Of a DNA stretch of 64,000 nt, positions 56,001 to 64,000 are shown piece after piece. A model generated the notes under the pieces. It was not told the origin of the DNA, searched no databases, and saw only the letters and a program-made list of their open reading frames with translations. The DNA comes from Ephemerocybe angulata (lineage: Eukaryota; Basidiomycota; Agaricomycetes; Agaricales; Psathyrellaceae): positions 310,001-374,000 of the forward strand of contig JAACJK010000005.1 of assembly GCA_013368325.1 (NCBI GenBank). The letters are read 5' to 3'. Numbering within the stretch: the first letter of the stretch is position 1; each line of letters begins with the position of its first letter. The translations under genes and the position numbers were made by a program.

Positions 56001-59000
56001 ATCGGAAGAAGAGTGGGGAATTTGAATGAGGGAGAAAGGGCACCTCGACCCAGCTCTTATACCCCATCCACCGGCACTGCGGCAGCCTCAAATATTCCCA
56101 CTCGTAGTCTCTTCCACGCCTTGGAGACAATTCGGTTCTCAGAATTCCGAATTACGAGGGCTTCCCAGACACCCAATCGTCGTTTTTCAGCCTTACGGCT
56201 CAATCCCTCTGCTCCGATTCGCGCTCGGCCATATCTTCCCTCAAGAACGCAAAGTTAAACCATATCAGCTGTCTTCCAGCATCATGCGTAATGATGGTAA
56301 GCGTGCCAAGAAATCTGGGCCCTTGGAAACCATTAATTCAAGCGGGATGCTCGGAGAACGGGACGAGGAGGATGGGATGCGAGCGGAATCGAGGGCCGAG
56401 TCTGCGAGGTGTGTGGGTCAGGCTTGAATAGTTTACAAACCGCAAATACAACCGGGTAAGTCTAGTATGGCTGATTTATGATGAAATGAATGGGCTTTGG
56501 TCTGCAACTGCCAATCGGTGTATTTGCGCCATGCGCAAAACGCGACCTCACTCGACCGCACCAAGCCCTCACCGAGCACGAGCCAAAGACTCTAGGTATA
56601 AGAAGTGTTATCCATATATGGTACGCACTCTACCCATATATTTCAGCGAACCCCAAAGTCCAGATCTGACTGGATTCGTTGTAGTCTCTCCCTCCCCGCC
56701 CCATTCGTGCAAGTTCACAGTTCCACCTCGCAGATTTCGTTCTTCCAAGTGACACCTGTCAGATCGCACCGCCCTCGGCTCCATTAGTGTGAGAGAGTGA
56801 CGGTATGTGTGCTAGACGACGTACGAGAGTGTCGCAGTGTGCGAGTTGTACCGGGAGGAATGGACTGTTGAACCGATGAATGGAGGTCTGGGCTCCAGCT
56901 GTATCAAGGTAATCGATGCCCAAATGCTGGTCGACATAGGGGTAGGTAGATAGTATGTACTATAGGTGGTCAAACTGCGCCTGGGCGAGCGAGGCCTATA
57001 CATTCGTGTTACCAGCGATTTGGGCGCTTAAGTCGATGATTTCGGTTCCTGGGTTTCTATCCTGGTCCGGCTCCATTGGGTCTTCTGAGGCATGTTCTAA
57101 ATACTTTACGTCACGCCAAAAATAGCTCCAAAGCCTTTATTTGTGCCAGAATACAACCCGAGAGCCGGGAATGGTAAGAAACGCACGAGGGCGTCTGCGT
57201 ATCTAAGGCAGACTGTTTGTGTTCCGAAACATTTCGCCAAACTTCCTGGCACATTCCAGGCCCTTGGCAGTATCCCGTAAGACTAAAATGTGCATACGTA
57301 CGTATATCGATACATTGCGACCATTGAATTCGACTCCTTGAGAGTTCTAAACGGCGTTGCGTGCAAGTCCCGGCGGAATCATGAGAAATGGAATGAATGG
57401 CTACCATTGCCCATGCACGTCGCCCTGAGTATACCGAGGCTCCAAACACTATCCAGGTGCGACCTTGTTACATTTGAGTTGTGATATGAGTGCATTTTTA
57501 TCCTCCAAAGGTCACAGAAACGATGGCAAAGGTTGCGCACCACGGGCGCTTAATTCGGCAAATCATCAATATCCCATTCTCGGACGCGTTTTAGAGTTCA
57601 AAAATCGTGTATATTGTGACTAACAGCTCTATAAATATGCATTGTGACGCCTACGTAGCTTAAAATTCTTCAACACGTCTCCCGAGCGCGAGCCAAGGCA
57701 CCGTGATTGGTGATATCTTGGACTCGGGGTCTGTACCGCGGGATTTGATTCAATCGACAGTCGAAATCGACTGGACCCGGGACCTGCCAAGGACCTGCGC
57801 TACCGAGTACGGTAATCTATGTACGGTACTCTACGTTAGAGTGTCTACGTGGGACTACCTTCGTCCGCCACGCAGCACACCGAAGGTCCGGCCTTTCTTT
57901 TCTAGGATGGCGCGGTGTTAGTCTTGGGATTTTCGCGAATGGATAAGTAAAGTGACGTACGCGCAGAATGACCGAAAGATCGGGGCAAGGCTAAAGAGTA
58001 TATTTGTATGTTCAGAAAGCTCGATGAATCATATTAGAGTTGCTTACCAAGTGCAAGGTGACGGTGGGAGCGCGTCTCAGAAATCGGAGCCAATATACAT
58101 GGGCAGCGATGTCGATACCTCCGAGCGTTGGTCATGAATTAGTGAATGACATAAAATGAGAGAATATTGGGATCACGTACGTGAAATGCCTCAATATGTC
58201 AAACAATTTCTGGATAATTGATCTGCGCGCCAATTAGTTGTGTCACCCTGGGAAATGCTGGAAGGACGTACTGGGCGCTTCGAGCAACGGAGGAGTGAAT
58301 GTGGCATTCGTAATACCGAAACGGCCAGGCTTGGCGGCCGGCGTGAGGCGATCGGTTAATTGAGGGAGTGACAGGCGCCCAAAAGGAGGTATGGGCGCTT
58401 CAGCATCCGAAATGACGAAGTCGCAACAGAACTGAATCCGGCGAGCAGAGGGTCATTCAGTTTATCCTTTTGATAGAGTATGGAATGAGCTATGACTTAC
58501 ATAAGGACAAAATCGACCAGAATCGGCGCCGTTTACCTGAGAGCAAAAGTGTCAGTATGCCGCGTGACAGGTCAAAGCAAACAGACGAACGTGGGCATAG
58601 GTTTTTGAGACCGCCGAGGGTCGTTCTTGGTCCCGCTGGGATATCGGAGATAAGTACGTGAAGGGCTCAGGAATAACGAGAGATTGATGGTACGCACCCG
58701 AAGGTACGACGTCGCACGCGAAATTACGACGTATCGATTTCCGGCGAGCGGGGTGCCTGCCGGGAGTCCGGATCCAGAGGTCTTGAGGTGGGAGGCCGTT
58801 CCGTCGGTCCGCGATCGAGTTGGGCTTGTGGGGCGGCGCGATGGATGACGAGGTCAGGTCGGATTTGGTTCCGTAAAACGACGTGGAAGGCGGTATTCAG
58901 ATGAGGGGGAAATTGAGATATAGCTGGACGACATACCTGGTCCAGACTTCTTTCTGGGGTCCTGCGAAAGAATGTTGGAGTAATGGACGCAAAGTCGAAC

Positions 59001-60387
59001 GGAATCAGGTGCACGATAATTGCGAAACAGCAATGTATCGAAATCCCGCGAGCGGGATCCTTGGAGAGGTTGTGCGCTGGCAGCCCGAGCCGGTGGACTG
59101 CGATGTGGTGCCATACGGAACGAGGTCGGCCTTTCGTGATGATGCGCTGGCGGAGGGATGACAGAGACGCAACAGAATTGCGTCCGCCGGGCGACTAGCT
59201 GAAGATGGTGACGATGTGGGACAGCATGAGTGGCTGATGCACGTACCTCTGAGAGTCCCTGCGCCTCGTCACAACTCCGTTGGCCATATCCAAAAGCTGT
59301 ACCGAGCTTCGTCAGTAGATGGCAGAGCAAAGCGTCAGAGTGTTCATCCACTTCGTATATCTGTAGACGGGTGAGAATGAGTCTCAATAGCGATGGACCG
59401 CTTACCTCCAGTCCATTCCGCAACAGAAATCCGTCCGGCGAGCTGGGTCTTGCGAGATATGATGAAGGCGAAGGATGGTGAGACGGGACTTGACGCTCTC
59501 GAGGTTGTGTTGCGCATGTAAAGTAGACGTTGAGGTAGCTTGATGATCGAGGACTCCAAGAGGGTGCGCGAACGACAAAAAGGGGGAAATGAGAGGTGAG
59601 TGGATGTGGGAAGGAAAGAATGTATTTTTTGGGAGTACCCTCTGCGTCAGGATGGGACGGAGAATGACTAATGTGCTCAGCGGAATATGATGCAGGGTCG
59701 CAGCCATGGGCAGTGCGCGCCTGGGCCGAGTAGAGGAGCGGGCGTATCCGTAATAGTGTGAGAATGTGAACTTGTCGGATTCCTCGTACCCGCTCGATTC
59801 TCGAAGATACACTCAGGCGGGAAAGTCGCGGGCCTCATCGAATCCTATAGCCCAGGTACAGGTGTATAAATGGTATCTGTGCTCAGAATGACCAGTGGAG
59901 AATCGAAAGTCCTTTGGCGAGTGCCGTGCCGAGTTGACGGGGCTAATGATGGGCGCCTACGTTAGCTCGTCCCGAAGGTGTGTCGTACATGCAAGGGTTT
60001 GTTGACTCGCATTAAACAGAGAATATCGCGTGACATACAAACATGGCCCGCACCCGAGGATATATAACCCCAGGGCCATTCCCACTATCCGTATGTTATG
60101 CTGTCCCCCCGCCGTCACTCCCTTCCGCTCGCGTCCTCGCCGTCGTGTAGCCACCACGTATCGTACTTGTACCTAGTCAGTAGTAGCCCTCCCGGTCCCG
60201 GCGTGCAGTGAGGACGGCGTTATGCTGTCCCTCTGCGCGCCGGGGCCGATAATGGAGGATGCCGTGGGAATAGACACCTATGAAAAATCCTTGAAATTTC
60301 GTTCCAGGACACTAGCTAGTATAAATAAAGGACTGTGAGGGCATAACGACGAAAGCATAGGCATAAAGGAGTTGTGCACGGCGCCGC
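56001..60387. other. Region without a secure gene
   Basis: Two GGGCGCTTAA motifs (57022, 57544) and GGGCGCTTC variants (58273, 58393) lie here. From 57.9 to 59.8 kb many short GT-AG-like segments occur on the minus strand, suggesting an unrecognised intron-rich gene like that at 55 kb. The longest frame (59423-58854, minus) has no domain. No RNA gene was seen. Confidence 0.4.
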
Positions 60388-62234
60388 CTACTTGCCTCCA
60401 TTTTTCTCCTTCCCATGCCCATGCAACAGCTTCTTCAAACCAGCAAGCTTACTTCTCCTCTTGCCCTCACTTCCCTCACTCCCCTCGCTCGGGCGCGTCT
60501 CGGTCTCGGTGATCGCACTCCCTTTCGTCGTAGGCTCCGCCTTCGTGGTCGCTTCGGCGACAGGCGTCGAGGTCGACTCAGACGTGGCAGCTCTGAAAGT
60601 GTAGCAACAAAGAGTTCATTGGTATACGTTCATACATGGAGACATACACATAGAGGAGAGAAGTGAAAGGTGACGCAGCGTCGATTGATATGTAAAGGGG
60701 ATTCTTGACGTTCTAAAGTCCATTGTCCGGATACTCACTGCTTGACGGGCTTGATGGGTCCCGCGCGGGGGGTTTTGACGAGAACGGCGGAGGTGCACAT
60801 GGGGGAGTACGAGGAGCCGTCACCCTGCGAGCAAGATTAAGTGATTGGAGAAGGGTGTGCAGACTGGGGCACTTACAATGAGACTGTGGGGGTATCCGAC
60901 GTCGACGGGCTTGGCGCTATCGAGGTAGGCCATCTGCTCGTCGGAGAGCGAGACATCGAGGGCTTCAATGTTGGCGAGCATCTGCTCGGGCTTGCGGCCT
61001 CCGAGGACAGGGAAGACGAAGGGAGCCTTGTGGAGAACATAGGCGATGGCGACTGGGAGAGGTATTTTAAGTACACTGCCCAAGATAAGACAAACCGAAC
61101 GTACCGGCACTCAAGCTCGTCGCGCCGACCTCCTTCCTGACCTTCTCGAGATGGTCGCAGACCTTCTTCTCCTCAGGGGTGCGCTCCCAGCCTGCCTGCC
61201 ACGGCATGTTGCGGCCCTGTTCGCCAGTCTTCTTCCTGCGCTCCTCCTCCTCGTCGCTGCGGAGCTTGCCAGAGCAGAGGACACCGAAAGGGGCGAACGC
61301 CATGCCCTCGTCGCGCACGAAGGGGAGAATCTCGCGCTCCGCAGAGCGGTCGAGGATGTTGTAGAGGGTCTGGAAGATGGTGAAGGGGGTCTTGCCTGTG
61401 CGGCGAGCGTACTCGTTAGCGCGTGCGACGGCCCAGGTGGGGGCGTTCGAGACACCCTGGGTTGCAAGGATCGGTTAGTCATAGCTGTAGACCAGGTTCG
61501 GCGCGACGTACGAGGTAGAGAATCTTCCCAGCGGCGACGTAGTTGTGGAGAGAGTCCATGATCTCCTCAACGGAGGTATCGAAGTCCCAGTAGTGGACGT
61601 AGTAGACATCGATGTAGTCGGTGCGGAGGTTCTTCAAGGACGCGTTGAGAGAGTTGCGGAGTGACTTGGCGCTGTTTCCAGAGTGGGCAGCACGCGCGAC
61701 GGAGTTGTTGGGGAGGTAGAAATTGTTGGAGTACTGAAAGTGAATAAAGGTGAGTACGGATTCCCGACGGCGGTGTATAACCACCTCTTACCTTGGTAGC
61801 GATGATGAGCTGGTCGCGAATGCCGCGCTCTTCTGCCCATTGCCCGATGATTTGCTCGGAGGTACCGTCCTGGCTAGATTCAAATGAATGATTAGCACTT
61901 ATTCTTGCGATGTCTGAGAAGATGAAGTGAACGTCCAAGGCTCGAACGTCGACGTCGCCACCCTCGGGCGCTGCAGAGCAAATTATGCGGTAGAGACTTA
62001 CTAGAAGCCGGCGGTATCGATGAAGTTGCCTCCAGCCTCGTAAAACGAGTCGAGGAGCTTGTAGCTCATATCCTTGTTCATCTCACCCATACCGACCTGG
62101 GTCCAGGCAGCGCTGTCACCGATGCTCATACCTCCGATTTGGAAGGTAGAGGCATGGACTCCAGCGCGCTTGGAGAGCTGGCGCAGATGGCCGAGCTTGG
62201 TCTTGGGCTGTTCAGAGGGTACGAAGCAGGCCAT
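60388..62234 (-). CDS. Aryl-alcohol dehydrogenase-type aldo-keto reductase, copy 2
   Basis: The same seven-exon structure as the copy at 51455-53337 (exons 62234-62002, 61873-61792, 61733-61512, 61456-61105, 61052-60877, 60824-60739, 60592-60388) gives 451 aa. The catalytic tetrad and exons 1-3 are identical to copy 1. Exons 5-7 carry scattered substitutions (for instance LDVSLSDEQ for LDVALSDEQ) and the tail is six residues shorter, having lost part of the Thr/Ser-rich linker and of a VVGG segment. The open frame is intact, so both copies should be functional. Divergence confined to the 3' part may tune the tail rather than catalysis. Confidence 0.93.
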
Positions 62235-64000
62235 TGTTGGAAGATGTAGGAGAAGAGTTGGCGAGAGTTGGGTAAGAAGGAGAGGAAGCTGGGTTCTGAG
62301 GAGAGACCATGGTTTAAGTAGCTTTTGTGCTAGAGACAGCGGCCGATCGAGTAGTATGCAGGTGGACGTTCGAAGCAACGCAGTGATTTCGAGCTCAGCC
62401 CTGCGTAATTGGAATAGTTTCCAGATGGGGAAGACGGGGACCAAATGGACCAAACCGTGGACATAACCGCGGCCTCGGATATTAGCTGCGGCTCTTGTCT
62501 CCGTACCGTCATATCGGCGCGTGCATGCACCCCACGTCCTCCCTGCGCGCGCGTCATCGGCGATCTCTGCACTGCCGCCTCTGCTCACGCTCCCCACGCG
62601 CCAAATTCTCCCTGGTACGACGTCGACGACGCCGCTTGACTCGCGTCGCGAGCGCATCCTCGCTCCCTCAAGAGCCGCCAGACGCAGCCGCGCCCTCGAT
62701 TCCACGCGCTAGGCAACTCTTCATGGTACACTGGAGCGGGTACGGCACAACTAATCGAGCTAAGTATCTGTATGCTACATACCGACTACAGATTCTCGAC
62801 GTCGACTACACTGCGCACCCTCCCAGATCTCCGTCGGCCGCCCAGCACCCGCTTCCCGTCTCGCATAGGGGCAGCAAAGGCATTCGACGCCATCTACACG
62901 CTGCGGATGCTCATGCGCGGCACGGATTCGGCGTTGGCGACGTGCTTAGAGCTTGCGGTGGTTATCTGTGGCCTAGGGTGCGTTCTCAGACGGCATCGAG
63001 GACAACAGTGACATGTACGCACCTTTTTCCAGCTCTCCCGCGATCCTCAGCACACACACACGACGCCTGCCCATCCCTCCCAAAGCGTCGTTCCTGACCC
63101 TTCAAGATCCCGTGCCTGTCTTCTCCGGGGGCGGCAACGGCATGACTCTCCACACGTCGACGGCGGCGGTGCCGAGTCGTGAGCACCGTGGGCGGATGGT
63201 GGAGCGAGCGAGCCTATGCCTAGGGTGATATCAGAGGGTGTCAAAGGCAATGGTCTCATGTATGTACGCACCTTTTCTCTATCCCAAATCGGCCTCCCCG
63301 CATTTCCCAGCTTCCACTCTCGATTAATCCAGCAGCACTTCCCCCCAACGCATTGACGATGACCTGGGTAGATATCAGCACAGTGACAAAGCGGTCGTAT
63401 CCCACGGAAACTCACTTTCAAGACCCAGTAACCTCTTCTCCAGGCGACAACGGCTCCCGAATCCATCTACGCGACGGGGCCAAGTGCATGGTAGGATTGA
63501 CTTGGCATTGGCGAGGGTGGGAGGTCGTGGTCGTGGTCGTGCGGCGGCCTAGATGGGATATGAGAAGGCGGCGACGACAACGACAACAGGTACGTACCTG
63601 TCCTACTAAGATCAATCTCCCCACAATGCCCAGCTTCGATAGCCCACGCACACCCGCACGACGTGCGCCCCCGATAGTCCAGCTGCGCTGCCCGAACGAT
63701 CCGCGTCGACGACGACCTGGGCAGACATCAGCGCGGTGCCCAAGCGGTCGCATAGCCCATGGATACTCACTTTCACCCAGAATCAGAGGCTCCCCCGAAC
63801 GGCGACGGCTCCCGAATCCGTCCACGGCTTGAGGGCGACGATGCTGAGCAGCGAGCGGCAAGTTTGGATGGCGGCGCGGTTGGTTCGGCGTTGAAAGGGC
63901 GAGGCTGTGAGCTAGAAAAAGGTCAGTATCGTGCCCATGCCATCCAACGAATGCTACTTACTGACAAGACCCATTTTCTCAACGTCCTGCGCAACAATAT
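62235..64000. other. 5' flank of reductase copy 2
   Basis: Duplicate of 53338-55103, including the degenerate ~325-bp tandem units (now about 63262-63497 and 63587-63827). No recognised gene. Confidence 0.5.

Larger units (their letters stand above)
60388..64000. repeat. Segmental duplication, copy 2, truncated by window end
   Basis: Matches 51455-55103; the last base of the window is still inside the identical block. See copy 1 for the identity profile. Confidence 0.95.

Noticed and set aside
1..64000. CRISPR arrays or bacterial operon signals
   Set aside because: Intron structure throughout shows a eukaryotic genome; no regularly spaced repeat/spacer array is present.

Overview
The window reads as nuclear DNA of a basidiomycete, most likely a wood- or litter-decaying mushroom (Agaricomycetes). 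The evidence is the gene structure (introns mostly 44-65 nt with GTRNGT donors and CTNAC-like branch sites), an AA9 lytic polysaccharide monooxygenase, two aryl-alcohol dehydrogenase-type aldo-keto reductases, a TPR-CHAT protein, F-box and BTB proteins, a metacaspase and a KDZ (Kyakuja-Dileera-Zisupton) transposase. All gene models were spliced by hand from the sequence; most reading frames close exactly across the proposed junctions.

Layout. 1-2.7 kb: no convincing gene. 2.7-6.5 kb (-): a TPR-repeat/CHAT-peptidase gene carrying a paired frameshift with a stop and a nonsense codon near its end. 6.5-10.8 kb: gene-poor, repeat-bearing, followed by an orphan ORF at 10.9 kb. 12.0-13.4 kb (+) AA9 LPMO; 13.5-14.5 kb (-) BTB/POZ protein; 15.2-15.75 kb (+) secreted SnoaL-like protein; 16.1-18.8 kb (-) 885-residue unknown protein; 19.5-21.2 kb (+) F-box protein.

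The centrepiece is 21.4-40.2 kb. A divergent actin-like gene (372 aa, seven exons) is split by a 17.36-kb intron between exons 4 and 5. Inside that intron lies a ~17.3-kb KDZ-family element, provisionally 21784-39092, bounded by a candidate GTATCTT target-site duplication. Removing the element and one TSD copy leaves an ordinary 44-nt intron. The element carries an apparently intact 1,095-aa KDZ transposase and at least five more genes. Both ends are packed with the palindrome TRATGCATYA (about 21 ATGCAT cores in the left 1.8 kb and 14 in the right 2 kb), as expected of sub-terminal transposase-binding arrays.

40.2-43.7 kb: a duplicated 3' fragment of the actin-like gene, a small Gln-rich ORF and a decayed FIST-domain gene. 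44.7-46.3 kb (+) thioesterase-like (THEM6-type) protein; 47.2-48.9 kb (+) 13-exon metacaspase with a Glu-rich N-terminus; 49.8-51.1 kb (+) unknown protein. 51.5-55.1 kb and 60.4-64.0 kb are a segmental duplication, each copy carrying a complete aldo-keto reductase gene; from about 52.26 kb upward the copies look identical, while the 3' part of each gene has diverged.

Functional themes: lignocellulose and aromatic-aldehyde metabolism (AA9, two AADs), caspase-fold peptidases (CHAT, metacaspase), and a large DNA transposon hosted in an intron. A separate motif, GGGCGCTTAA, recurs seven times, nearly always between genes, and has no explanation from the annotated features.
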